11,319 bases of DNA from an uncultured Bacilli bacterium (GCA_947587565.1 CANPYA010000035.1:1-11319); one strand, 5' to 3'. Positions 1-6,477 are shown, counted from the first letter of the stretch. The notes: generated by a model from the sequence alone, not told the origin. Made by a program: numbers and translations.

Positions 1-52
1 CACTTAAGGCAAACCCACTTAAAATTAATAATAAGATTTTTTTTATCTTCAT
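1..52 (-). CDS. 5' end of a probable lipoprotein or secreted protein (partial, runs off the window)
   Basis: An ATG at 52-50 opens a frame that reads to the window edge without a stop: 17 residues, MKIKKILLLILSGFALS. Lysines followed by a hydrophobic run are typical of a signal peptide. The residues after L-S fall outside, but the next codon begins with G, so a Gly or Ala followed by Cys would complete an L-S-[GA]-C lipobox; that part is inference. A ribosome binding site GGAG at 62-59 sits 6 bases before the ATG. The gene lies just downstream of trmB on the same strand, 28 bases after the trmB stop. What the mature protein does cannot be told from this fragment. Confidence 0.6.
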   Translation of the reverse strand, partial: MKIKKILLLILSGFALS

Positions 53-68
53 AACTATCTCCAATATA

Positions 69-98
69 ATTATAACATGATTATTTAATCACTTTCAA
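69..98 (-). promoter_or_regulatory. Candidate sigma-A promoter for the lipoprotein gene at 1-52
   Basis: On the minus strand TTGAAA (98-93) and TATAAT (74-69) are 18 bases apart, with TGT just before the -10 (77-75). The expected start near 62 would leave a leader of only about 10 bases that begins at the GGAG site, so the promoter may be fortuitous in this AT-rich sequence, or the leader really is minimal. The -35 lies inside the 3' end of trmB. Confidence 0.4.
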
Positions 99-683
99 AT
101 ATTTTATTTTAATTCCTTCTTTACTAAATTTTTCTTCATATTCCGTCATTATATTAGGCATATCTTCTTTTTGTAAATCATAACTAATCTCATCAATCTC
201 GTAACCATACTCTTTTAGGGAATCTAAGCTATAACTAAATAAATCATCATTATCAGTTTTCATAATTATAAGACATTTATCTTTAAAAAAATTATCATAT
301 AACTTTAAAAAATCAGGAGAAGTTAATCTTCTTTTAGCGTGTCTTTTTTTAGGCCAAGGGTCAGAAAAATTAAGATAAATAACATTTACTTTGTTCTTAA
401 GTAATTCTTCTAAATCTTTAACATCACTAATAATAACTTTTAAATTAGGTAAATTATAATCTAACATTTTTTTAATCGCCACCGCGGCCACACTAGAATA
501 TTTTTCGACCCCAATATAATTGATATCCGGATTATTTAAAGCTTTATTTAAAATAAAATTACCCTTACCCATCCCAATTTCTACTTCAATGGGATTATTA
601 TTTCCAAAGTCAATTGCATCCTTTATTAAAAAAGGACAATTACTTAAAACTTCATCTTTATATTTTGGATTTCGCATCCGCAT
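81..683 (-). CDS. trmB: tRNA (guanine-N7-)-methyltransferase TrmB
   Basis: TrmB transfers a methyl group from S-adenosylmethionine to N7 of G46 in the variable loop of many tRNAs; cytosolic. The 200-residue product has the Rossmann SAM motif VEIGMGKG (residues 34-41), the acidic residue E60 closing the second strand, the family hallmark FSDPWPKKRHAKRR (106-119) and the C-terminal TEYEEKF (180-186). Length is close to the 210-215 residues of Bacillus homologues and no conserved block is missing. The ATG at 683 is chosen over the second ATG (residue 3) because AAGGAAG at 700-694 stands 10 bases from it; the MRMRN start also resembles homologues. It is divergent from the gene at 737 and followed on the same strand by a lipoprotein start. 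Confidence 0.95.
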   Translation of the reverse strand: MRMRNPKYKDEVLSNCPFLIKDAIDFGNNNPIEVEIGMGKGNFILNKALNNPDINYIGVEKYSSVAAVAIKKMLDYNLPNLKVIISDVKDLEELLKNKVNVIYLNFSDPWPKKRHAKRRLTSPDFLKLYDNFFKDKCLIIMKTDNDDLFSYSLDSLKEYGYEIDEISYDLQKEDMPNIMTEYEEKFSKEGIKIKYLKVIK

Positions 684-706
684 AACTAAAACACTTCCTT
701 AAATTT

Positions 707-728
707 AACATATAATGTTGGTAGGAGG
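707..728 (+). promoter_or_regulatory. -10 box within a small palindrome, plus ribosome binding site, for the gene at 737
   Basis: TATAAT at 711-716 lies inside the inverted repeat aacat-ata-atgtt (707-719). No good -35 is seen 17 bases upstream, and there is no TGn. AGGAGG at 723-728 is 8 bases from the ATG at 737. The palindrome sits between the divergent trmB and 737 genes and could be an operator, but 5-base arms prove little. Confidence 0.45.
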
Positions 729-736
729 AATAAAAA

Positions 737-1060
737 ATGCGTAAAAGTCGAAATTCATTTTTTCAAGAAAGTAGTTTTCAAACCTATAATCCCAACATTA
801 ATATGAACCCAAATATGACACCCGGTACGAATACTTATGGTGCCCCTTTTGAAACGAGCGCTAGTAATTATTTTTACCAAGGTCCTGTTCCTAATAATTA
901 TACCACAAATTCAAGTAATACCGATATAGAAAGTCGTTTCGCCAAAATTGAAAGACAATTAAATAGAATGGAATATCGTTTAAATAAATTAGAAAATAAC
1001 GCGAATGTCTTAACTAATGATGATTTTGACACTAGTAATTCAAATATGTATATGTTATAA
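737..1060 (+). CDS. Small Asn-rich protein with a C-terminal coiled coil, function unknown
   Basis: I do not recognise a family. The 107-residue product has two parts. Residues 1-62 are low-complexity and probably disordered, rich in Asn, Tyr, Pro, Thr and Ser. Residues 63-91 form a short coiled coil with perfect 4-3 spacing of hydrophobic residues (I64, F68, I71, L75, M78, L82, L85), followed by an acidic tail. There is no signal peptide or membrane segment, so it is probably cytosolic, and the coiled coil suggests self-association or a partner. Small Asn/Pro/Tyr-rich proteins with short coiled coils occur among Bacillota spore-coat-like proteins, but nothing here shows that role. A consensus AGGAGG with 8-base spacing and a downstream terminator mark it as a real single-gene unit. 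Confidence 0.8.
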   Translation: MRKSRNSFFQESSFQTYNPNINMNPNMTPGTNTYGAPFETSASNYFYQGPVPNNYTTNSSNTDIESRFAKIERQLNRMEYRLNKLENNANVLTNDDFDTSNSNMYML

Positions 1061-1081
1061 ACTCTTTTAAGGAGTTTTTTT
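1059..1081 (+). terminator. Rho-independent terminator after the coiled-coil gene
   Basis: The stem aaactc (1059-1064) pairs with gagttt (1072-1077) around a 7-base loop, and a run of seven T ends at 1081. The stem is AT-rich and begins within the stop codon. Confidence 0.65.
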
Positions 1082-1152
1082 AAATTTAAAATCATCTTAA
1101 TGTCAAATATTTGTCAAAATAGTATTTTACTTCATCTTCTTATATTTTTTTA

Positions 1153-1185
1153 TGGTACAATGTAATTAGAAAATATTTGAGGAGG
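1153..1185 (+). promoter_or_regulatory. Extended -10 promoter and ribosome binding site for the gene at 1196
   Basis: TGG-TACAAT at 1153-1161 is an extended -10; no convincing -35 stands 16-18 bases upstream. AGGAGG at 1180-1185, 10 bases before a TTG codon, decides the start at 1196. Confidence 0.55.
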
Positions 1186-1195
1186 TGAGTTATAC

Positions 1196-1459
1196 TTGAA
1201 AACAAATAAAAATATTGATGATGGCATTGTTGAAATTATGCTTGGTAGTGTACTAATTGCTATTAATAACTTTAGTAATGGAACATTAATAGAAAGAATA
1301 TTTGTATCTCTAGGATTTATTATTTTTAATATCGGTATTTTTAGAACTATGTTGAAATACAAAGCCGATAATAAAAAAGGTATGATGATATTCTTAATTA
1401 TTATGAATGTGGTTTCTATTTTAGTATTTATAGGTTTATTATATAACACATTCTTTTAA
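1196..1459 (+). CDS. Small membrane protein with three predicted helices, function unknown
   Basis: The 87-residue product has three hydrophobic stretches, at about residues 9-26, 32-53 and 62-84, separated by short loops; the second loop is basic (K54, K56, K60, K61). No enzymatic or binding motif is visible and I do not recognise the family. The start is a TTG at 1196 preceded by a consensus AGGAGG at 10 bases; no in-frame ATG lies before the first helix. Its own promoter-like element and a clear terminator at 1469-1491 mark it as monocistronic. The minus-strand open frame across the same bases (1150-1449) has no ribosome binding site and is taken as a shadow. Confidence 0.75.
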   Translation: MKTNKNIDDGIVEIMLGSVLIAINNFSNGTLIERIFVSLGFIIFNIGIFRTMLKYKADNKKGMMIFLIIMNVVSILVFIGLLYNTFF

Positions 1460-1468
1460 TAGTTATAT

Positions 1469-1491
1469 GACTCGTTTATACGAGTTTTTTT
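1469..1491 (+). terminator. Rho-independent terminator of the small membrane protein gene
   Basis: The stem gactcg (1469-1474) pairs with cgagtt (1481-1486; outer pair G-T) around a 6-base loop, with Ts from 1485 to 1491. It abuts the stop codon of the convergent Cse60-like gene (1490-1492). Confidence 0.8.
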
Positions 1492-1657
1492 AATGGTAGA
1501 TAATCATCGCACTAAAACAATAAAGTTGTTCTTCCCCATTAATCCCAATTGCCACTTGATATTTTATATCGATAATATCAATATCTTTACTTAAAAATTC
1601 ATTAACACTATTTTCTAAATCTTTTTCACATTCTTCATCAATTACTTTAACTTTCAT
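1490..1657 (-). CDS. Cse60-like small protein
   Basis: A 55-residue frame with ATG at 1657 and TAA at 1492-1490. The product starts MKVKVIDEECEKDLENSVNE and ends with EEQLYCFSAMIIYH; in between is a short acidic helix-forming stretch and the strand IDIIDIKYQVAIG. The layout (beta start with an F/IDEE element, 'DLE..VNEFL', 'DIKYQV', 'YCFSAMI.Y') matches my memory of the Cse60 family, named after a sigma-E-controlled sporulation gene of Bacillus subtilis but also found in non-sporulators. Its function is unknown. No signal peptide is seen, so it is probably cytosolic. The ribosome binding site is AAGG/GGTGAT at 1669-1662. It is too short for many gene callers and lies alone between two terminators, with an extended -10 just upstream. 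Confidence 0.8.
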   Translation of the reverse strand: MKVKVIDEECEKDLENSVNEFLSKDIDIIDIKYQVAIGINGEEQLYCFSAMIIYH

Positions 1658-1672
1658 TCTATCACCCTTTTA

Positions 1673-1681
1673 AATATACCA
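1673..1681 (-). promoter_or_regulatory. Extended -10 promoter for the Cse60-like gene
   Basis: On the minus strand TGG-TATATT reads from 1681 to 1673. A perfect TTGACA stands at 1705-1700, but the spacer is 21 bases, too long for normal use, so the TGn element is probably what matters. The start would fall near 1666, leaving a very short leader. Confidence 0.4.
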
Positions 1682-1714
1682 AAAAGAAGATAATTATTTT
1701 GTCAAAAAAATTGA

Positions 1715-1745
1715 ATAAAAATAAAGTAGAGATTCTATTCCCTAC
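1715..1745 (-). terminator. Rho-independent terminator downstream of the surface-protein gene
   Basis: On the minus strand gtaggga (1745-1739) pairs with tctctac (1732-1726), with one G-U pair, around a 6-base loop; a T-rich stretch follows (1725-1715). It lies about 55 bases past the stop of the gene at 1799-2506. Confidence 0.75.
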
Positions 1746-1751
1746 CTTACC

Positions 1752-1772
1752 ATTTTTTGCTTAACAAAAAAT
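1752..1772. repeat. 8-base inverted repeat, ATTTTTTG/CAAAAAAT
   Basis: The arms ATTTTTTG (1752-1759) and CAAAAAAT (1765-1772) flank a 5-base loop. It sits between the surface-protein stop and that gene's terminator. The same pair of arms recurs at 9533-9551 with a 3-base loop. Confidence 0.55.
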
Positions 1773-1798
1773 TACCTATTATTCTTAAATTTTTTTAA

Positions 1799-2506
1799 TT
1801 ATGCTCCTGCTCCAGTATTAGTTACATCACAAGTAAAACCAGTATTTTCAAATGTAATAGTAAGATTTAAACCAGCTATTGCATTTTGATTATTTGAAGT
1901 ATTATCAAGTTCTACATCTGCTGTTAAATCAGCTGTACCATTACCAGTAATAACATATTTTATTTGTTTAGTTATACCAGTAGTATCAGCATCGATTAAA
2001 TCTTTTAAATCAATAGCATCTGCTGTAGTTACTGTAACTGGATTAGTACTATTTTCTTGTGGTGCAGAAATATAAACTTTACCATCACCAGCAACAATAG
2101 CAGCTTTTTGTGTCTCAGTTGTACTGGTAGCTTTAACTGTAACAGTTGAAGTACATGTTAATTCAGCATTAAGATCTTGTGATTGACTTTTTACTTCAGC
2201 TTGAGAAATAACATGATATTTTCTTTCTTCTTCTTTTTCGCTACTTTCTGAAGCCCAATATTGTGTTCCTTTTAGTGTTTCGGCCATATCAGCTGCAGTT
2301 AAGTTTAATTTTAAACTTGCAATCTTTTGATTTAATTGCGCAGTACCATAATTTTTAGTATCTTCTACTTGACCATTAAAATTTGTAGTTGTTTCACCAT
2401 CTCCACCTTGCACGATTGAAAAATATGCAAATGTAGCTCCGACTACTGCAACAAGTAAAGTTGCGACTGCTATTACTGTTAAAAGCATTGTGTTTTTCTT
2501 ATCCAC
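1799..2506 (-). CDS. Secreted or surface protein with a SipW-type (TasA/camelysin-like) signal peptide
   Basis: The 235-residue product begins with a short basic segment, a hydrophobic helix (about residues 6-23) and VVGATFAYFS (21-30), the G-[GA]-T-[FWY]-A-x-F pattern seen after the signal helix in SipW-processed proteins such as TasA. The rest is Thr/Ala/Asn/Ser-rich, beta-prone and free of further membrane segments, as in fibre or matrix subunits; a charged patch (SSEKEEERK, 88-96) interrupts it. Two cysteines, C118 and C226, could form a disulfide. No cell-wall anchor such as LPxTG is present. The start is GTG at 2506 with AAGGAG at 2523-2518. It is monocistronic, with a promoter carrying a homopolymer (see 2534-2561). 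No dedicated signal peptidase gene is in the window. Export is well supported; fibre formation is inference. Confidence 0.8.
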   Translation of the reverse strand: MDKKNTMLLTVIAVATLLVAVVGATFAYFSIVQGGDGETTTNFNGQVEDTKNYGTAQLNQKIASLKLNLTAADMAETLKGTQYWASESSEKEEERKYHVISQAEVKSQSQDLNAELTCTSTVTVKATSTTETQKAAIVAGDGKVYISAPQENSTNPVTVTTADAIDLKDLIDADTTGITKQIKYVITGNGTADLTADVELDNTSNNQNAIAGLNLTITFENTGFTCDVTNTGAGA

Positions 2507-2533
2507 TTTTTACCTATCTCCTTCCTAGTTTAA

Positions 2534-2561
2534 ATTATAAATTACCCCCCCCGATTGTCAA
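2534..2561 (-). promoter_or_regulatory. Consensus promoter of the surface-protein gene with a homopolymer in its spacer
   Basis: On the minus strand TTGACA (2561-2556) and TATAAT (2539-2534) are both perfect and 16 bases apart. Eight of the spacer bases are consecutive Gs. No TGn precedes the -10 (the bases are ATT). Transcription would start near 2527, giving a leader of about 20 bases that begins with the ribosome binding site. Confidence 0.85.
2545..2552. repeat. C8/G8 homopolymer tract, candidate contingency (phase-variation) repeat
   Basis: Eight C on the plus strand (G on the transcribed gene's strand), the only long C or G run I see in this AT-rich window. It lies wholly between the -35 and -10 of the surface-protein promoter. 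Gain or loss of one base would change the spacer to 17 or 15. Confidence 0.9.
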
Positions 2562-2619
2562 TGAATTTTTCATAATTTTTTAAACTTTACAAAATTTGCT
2601 TTTTTTCTTGCCCACAAAA

Positions 2620-2628
2620 TGGTATAAT
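2620..2628 (+). promoter_or_regulatory. Extended -10 promoter for the pyrophosphatase gene
   Basis: TGG-TATAAT at 2620-2628, without a good -35 at normal distance. It lies only about 60 bases from the divergent surface-protein promoter, so the two could influence one another. The predicted start (about 2635) falls right at the ribosome binding site. Confidence 0.55.
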
Positions 2629-2647
2629 TTTTTAAAAGGTGGTTGCA

Positions 2648-4264
2648 ATGCAAGATAAGATTTTTATATTTGGTCACAAAAATCCCGATACTGATAGTGT
2701 GTGTAGTGCGATTAGTTTATCTTATTTATATAATTATTTAGGTAATAATACCGAAGCAAGAATTTTATCTAACATTAATGAAGAAACCAAATATGTTTTA
2801 AAAAAGTTTAAAGTTCCGGTTCCAGAAGTATTAGATGATGTTAAATTACAAATCAAAGATATTAATTATCATAAAGGGTTTAAAATAGATAGTAAGTCTT
2901 CTGTTTATAATGCTTTTTTTGAAATGCAAAAAGATAATATGAGTACCATACCGGTTATTGATGAAAAAGATAATTTTATCGGGGCCTTTGCGATGAAAGA
3001 TATTGCGAAAAATGAAATTCTTGGGGATACCAAAAATTTAAAAACTAGTTATGACCATATTTTAGAGGTCATTGATGGCGAAGAAGTATTAAGGTTTAAT
3101 GATGAAATTGAAGGCGAAATAACCAATGTCAATATAAGAAGTACCACTTTTCATGAAGATAATCACTTAAATAAAAACTCTATTTTAATCGTGGGTGATA
3201 GACACTCCATTATTGAAGAAGCGGTTAATAGTAAAGTTAAATTAATTATTGTTACTTATGATAAAAAGATAAAAGAGGAACATTTAGAAATTGCCAAAAA
3301 GAATAAGGTTAATATTATTTATACCAAAAAAGATACTTATGATACCTTAACTACTTTAAGTTTTGCCAATTACATTACTAATTATGAATTTGCGACTGAA
3401 CTTGTCTGTGTTAAAGAAGACACTGATGTAACTGATTTTAATGATTTAGTTAATAAATCAAGACATAGTTATTATCCTGTTATCGATAATCAAAATAAAT
3501 GTCTAGGTTTAATTAAGTTATCTGATTTACGAGATAATCACCCCAAAAAAGTTATTTTAGTTGATCATAATGAAATTACCCAAAGTATTTACGGGTTGGA
3601 AGAAGCAGAAATTGTGGGCATCGTTGACCATCATAAATTAGGAACTTTAGGTACTAACAAACCAATTAATTTTCGGAATATGACGGTCGGCAGTACTTGT
3701 ACTATTGTTTATGAATTATATAAAGAAAATAAAGTTAAAATACCTTATCATATTGGGGCTTTACTTCTATCTGGTATTCTTTCGGATACTCTACTTCTTA
3801 AAAGTCCCACAACTACCAAAACTGATGAAAAAGTTGTCGATGATTTAGTTAAATTAACAGGTCTTGATGCTGAGAAACTCGCCATGGAAATGTTTAAAGC
3901 CAATGATGTAATTAAATCTAAATCTTTAAAAGAAATAGTTTATATGGATTTTAAAGCATTTAACATTGATAAGAAAGTAATTGGTATTGGCCAAGTAACT
4001 ACCTTAAGTAGTAAAGCCATATTAAAACAAAAATCTAGTTATATAAGATTTTTAAATCGAGAAAGCGCTAATAAAGGATACGATATTATGTTATTTGTAA
4101 TTACGGATATCTTTAAAAATGGTTCATATTTATTATTTAATGAAAGTGGACACGAGACTTTAAGAATGATATTTAATGAAAATTTAGAACAAGGCGATTT
4201 TATTAAAGATTTAATCAGCAGGAAAAAACAAGTTGTGCCAATGATTATGGATATAATAAAATAA
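2648..4264 (+). CDS. ppaC: Manganese-dependent family II inorganic pyrophosphatase with CBS and DRTGG regulatory domains
   Basis: Hydrolyses pyrophosphate to phosphate in the cytosol, pulling biosynthetic reactions forward. Metal ligands of the DHH fold are visible: H10, D14, D16 in GHKNPDTDS; D306 in LVDHN; D327-H328-H329 in VDHHKLG; D380 in LSDTLLLKS. The C-terminal DHHA2 domain carries the phosphate-binding SRKKQ (524-528). Between about residues 66 and 300 lie a CBS domain, a DRTGG-like domain (around 'SILIVGDRHSIIEEAV') and a second CBS domain, giving 538 residues instead of about 310. In such enzymes the CBS pair binds adenine nucleotides (AMP/ADP inhibit, ATP or diadenosine polyphosphates activate); that is family knowledge. 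The ATG at 2648 is preferred to the GTG at 2639, which lies inside the AAGGTGG site (2636-2642). Confidence 0.93.
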   Translation: MQDKIFIFGHKNPDTDSVCSAISLSYLYNYLGNNTEARILSNINEETKYVLKKFKVPVPEVLDDVKLQIKDINYHKGFKIDSKSSVYNAFFEMQKDNMSTIPVIDEKDNFIGAFAMKDIAKNEILGDTKNLKTSYDHILEVIDGEEVLRFNDEIEGEITNVNIRSTTFHEDNHLNKNSILIVGDRHSIIEEAVNSKVKLIIVTYDKKIKEEHLEIAKKNKVNIIYTKKDTYDTLTTLSFANYITNYEFATELVCVKEDTDVTDFNDLVNKSRHSYYPVIDNQNKCLGLIKLSDLRDNHPKKVILVDHNEITQSIYGLEEAEIVGIVDHHKLGTLGTNKPINFRNMTVGSTCTIVYELYKENKVKIPYHIGALLLSGILSDTLLLKSPTTTKTDEKVVDDLVKLTGLDAEKLAMEMFKANDVIKSKSLKEIVYMDFKAFNIDKKVIGIGQVTTLSSKAILKQKSSYIRFLNRESANKGYDIMLFVITDIFKNGSYLLFNESGHETLRMIFNENLEQGDFIKDLISRKKQVVPMIMDIIK

Positions 4265-4275
4265 TTAAACAATCG

Positions 4276-4310
4276 AAAAAGGAATAACTACAAATGAGCT
4301 ATTCCTTTTT
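4276..4310. terminator. Bidirectional rho-independent terminator between convergent genes
   Basis: An 11-base perfect stem, aaaaaggaata (4276-4286) with tattccttttt (4300-4310), has A-runs on one arm and T-runs on the other, so it can end transcription both from the pyrophosphatase gene (plus) and from the kinase operon (minus). Confidence 0.85.
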
Positions 4311-4327
4311 CTTAAAGTGTGAGTTAG

Positions 4328-4385
4328 GTTAGGTAATTTTATAATTCCTAACAATTTAATCATAAAGGTTAATTATGATATTTTT
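4328..4385. other. Two further hairpins between the terminator and the kinase stop codon
   Basis: First hairpin: gttagg (4328-4333) and aatt pair with aatt and cctaac (4347-4352) around TTAT, with one bulged T. Second: atcataa (4359-4365) pairs with ttatgat (4373-4379), followed by five Ts on the plus strand, so it could act as a back-up plus-strand terminator. No coding frame is seen here. Confidence 0.4.
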
Positions 4386-4388
4386 GTG

Positions 4389-5786
4389 TTATTTTTGAGA
4401 AAATTTTTTATTAATAATGAAATAAAATGTTGAACCTTTACCGACTTCACTATTAACGCCATATTTAAAATTATGTTTTGATAAAATTTCTTTAACAATC
4501 GATAAACCAAGGCCAGTACTTACCACACTTCTGGTATGATTTTTTTCATTTTTATAATATTTGTCCCAAATATATGGTATTTCTTCTTTTTTAATTCCTT
4601 TACCAGTATCAGATACTTCTACTAAATAGCCAAGTTCTACTTCTTTTAAGATAATTTTAACAACTTTATCTTTACCAGTATAGTTAATCGCATTATTTAA
4701 AAGATTATAAATAACTTGATTAATCTTATCTTTATCAGCCGTTACTAAACATTTTTTAGGTAAGTCTAAAACAAAATTATAACTTTCTAAAGATTCCATA
4801 ACGGAATATCTTTTGATAATCTTTTTAATTTCTTTAACTAAATCATATTCGACATAATTGTAATTATAAACATTATTTTGGACTTTAGATAATTCTAAAA
4901 CATCATTAACTAAAGTTGTTAATCGGTCTGACTCTTCCATAATAATATCTAGGTGTTCATTCATTTTATCTTGATCTTTATAAGAGATATCTTTAATCAT
5001 TTCGGCATAGGCTTTAATCATTGTCAAAGGGGTTTTTAAATCGTGCGAAACATTAGCAATTAAATCTCTTTTTACTTCATCATTTTTCTTGAGTTCTTTT
5101 TGCACATCTTCTAAAGTTTCACTTAATTCATCTATTTCATTGACGCCATTTTTTGGAAAAGTTATGTCTTCACCCATACCTAATTTTTTAACCTTGGTAT
5201 TAATCTCTCTAATTGGTTTAGTTACTTTATTAGCAATATAAAACGAAATAAATATCGAACATAAAATTATTAGAACAATAAAATAGACTATTTGACTTTT
5301 AAAAAGTTTAACATAACGATTTATATTTTGTAAATTAGTATAAATAAAGACATTTTTATTCCCCGATTTAAAAGCATATAATAAACCTTTAGTATTAGTT
5401 TCTTTATTGAATATTTTATAATAATCACTTAATTCCCCACTAGTTAAGTAACTTTTAATTTTATCATCAACAACTTGATTATTCTTATTTAAAAGACAAC
5501 CATTTTGCATGGTATTAAAATTATAATCAACCCCATGTTCATTAATTACTTTAATACATACTTCATTTTCATAAGCTAAATTTTCGGATAAAACATAAAT
5601 ATCTTCTTTACTCGTATTGTATTCTCTAACAATTTCATTAACTTTTTCTAACTTATAACTTTTATAATAAGAATTGAATACTACTACTTCACAAATCCAA
5701 ATAATTAAAATAATACCAATATTAAAAAATAATATCGATACTAAAGTTTTAAATTCAATTCCTCTACACTTCTTCTTTATATTCAA
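4389..5786 (-). CDS. Sensor histidine kinase of a two-component system
   Basis: Membrane-bound kinase that autophosphorylates on a histidine and passes the phosphate to the regulator encoded just upstream. Order: helix 1 (about 13-37); extracytoplasmic sensor region (38-163, no recognised domain, cysteines C77 and C97); helix 2 (164-187); HAMP linker (about 185-237); HisKA with phosphoacceptor H248 in NVSHDLKTPL; HATPase_c with N box NQVIYNLLNNAINY (356-369), G1 DTGKG (393-397) and G2 GLGLS (425-429). At 465 residues it is full length. The start is a TTG at 5786, within the last codons of the regulator gene (23-base overlap), with GGGA about 7 bases upstream; the next Met would lose helix 1. 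The signal sensed is unknown; the neighbouring LtaS-type gene makes an envelope signal plausible (inference). Confidence 0.92.
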   Translation of the reverse strand: MNIKKKCRGIEFKTLVSILFFNIGIILIIWICEVVVFNSYYKSYKLEKVNEIVREYNTSKEDIYVLSENLAYENEVCIKVINEHGVDYNFNTMQNGCLLNKNNQVVDDKIKSYLTSGELSDYYKIFNKETNTKGLLYAFKSGNKNVFIYTNLQNINRYVKLFKSQIVYFIVLIILCSIFISFYIANKVTKPIREINTKVKKLGMGEDITFPKNGVNEIDELSETLEDVQKELKKNDEVKRDLIANVSHDLKTPLTMIKAYAEMIKDISYKDQDKMNEHLDIIMEESDRLTTLVNDVLELSKVQNNVYNYNYVEYDLVKEIKKIIKRYSVMESLESYNFVLDLPKKCLVTADKDKINQVIYNLLNNAINYTGKDKVVKIILKEVELGYLVEVSDTGKGIKKEEIPYIWDKYYKNEKNHTRSVVSTGLGLSIVKEILSKHNFKYGVNSEVGKGSTFYFIINKKFSQK

Positions 5787-6429
5787 TTTTATATCCCATT
5801 CCTCTAACCGTTTTAATTAAATCACGATATTTACCTAAGTGGGCTCTTAAGGTTTTAATATGCGTATCAACTGTTCTGTCATCACCATAAAAATCATAAC
5901 CCCAAATATTAGATAATAAATTTTCTCTCGATAAAGCAATATTTTTATTTTCAATTAAATATTTTAATAAGTCATATTCTTTCGGTGTTAAAGTAATTAA
6001 CTTACCATCAATATATACTTCATGAGCTAAATCATCTATTTTAATGCCCTCTAATTCGATTAAATTTTCTTTAGCATTTCTTCTTGTGATGGCTTTAACT
6101 CTGGCCACTAATTCTTTAGGACTAAATGGTTTGGTTACATAATCATCAATACCTAAATCAAACCCAATTAATTTATCATATTCTTCACTTCGGGCAGATA
6201 TCATAATAAATGGAATATTTTTAATCTTTTTAATTTCTTTACAAGCCGTATATCCATCCATTTTAGGCATCATTATATCCATAATAACTAAATCTATCGG
6301 ATATTTATTGACAATATTTATGGCTTCATTACCATCTTCCGCTTCATAAACTTGCATTTTTTCTAAAGTTAAGTATTCTTTTATAACATCCCGAATTAAT
6401 TTCTCATCATCAACAACTAAAATATTCAT
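5764..6429 (-). CDS. OmpR/PhoB-family response regulator
   Basis: DNA-binding regulator activated by phosphorylation from the kinase that follows. The receiver domain (1-117) has acidic D7-D8, phosphoacceptor D51 in VIMDIMMPKMDG, S78 at the switch position (Thr or Ser in the family) and K100 in the TKPF motif. The winged-helix domain (about 125-220) shows the usual LTPKEYDLLKYLIEN and DDRTVDTHIKTLRAHL elements with GMGYK near the end. Length 221 is typical. The ATG at 6429 has GGTGAT at 6438-6433. It is the first gene of a two-gene operon separated by a terminator from the LtaS-type gene upstream, so it is independently transcribed. The exact orthologue group (WalR, PhoP, CssR and so on) cannot be settled from sequence alone. 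Confidence 0.93.
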   Translation of the reverse strand: MNILVVDDEKLIRDVIKEYLTLEKMQVYEAEDGNEAINIVNKYPIDLVIMDIMMPKMDGYTACKEIKKIKNIPFIMISARSEEYDKLIGFDLGIDDYVTKPFSPKELVARVKAITRRNAKENLIELEGIKIDDLAHEVYIDGKLITLTPKEYDLLKYLIENKNIALSRENLLSNIWGYDFYGDDRTVDTHIKTLRAHLGKYRDLIKTVRGMGYKIEYKEEV

Positions 6430-6449
6430 CTCATCACCATCAATTTTAT

Positions 6450-6460
6450 ATTATACTACA
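6450..6460 (-). promoter_or_regulatory. -10 region of the two-component operon
   Basis: On the minus strand TGTAG-TATAAT reads 6460-6450, 20 bases before the ATG. No good -35 is seen (TTCATT at 6479-6474 gives 2 to 3 matches). The same eleven bases form the -10 region of the tRNA-Gly(CCC) promoter at 11166-11176. Confidence 0.5.
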
Positions 6461-6477
6461 TTTGTGAAATATAAATG

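Noticed and set aside
898..1095. 65-residue minus-strand frame over the coiled-coil gene
   Set aside because: Antisense shadow without a ribosome binding site, crossing the terminator.
1150..1449. 99-residue minus-strand frame opposite the small membrane protein
   Set aside because: No ribosome binding site; the plus frame has a consensus one, a promoter and a terminator.
1700..1705. Perfect TTGACA as -35 of the Cse60-like gene
   Set aside because: The spacer to the -10 is 21 bases, outside the usable range, so only the extended -10 is claimed.
2639..2647. GTG start three codons upstream of the pyrophosphatase ATG
   Set aside because: The GTG lies inside the AAGGTGG ribosome binding site that serves the ATG at 2648; no other site precedes it.
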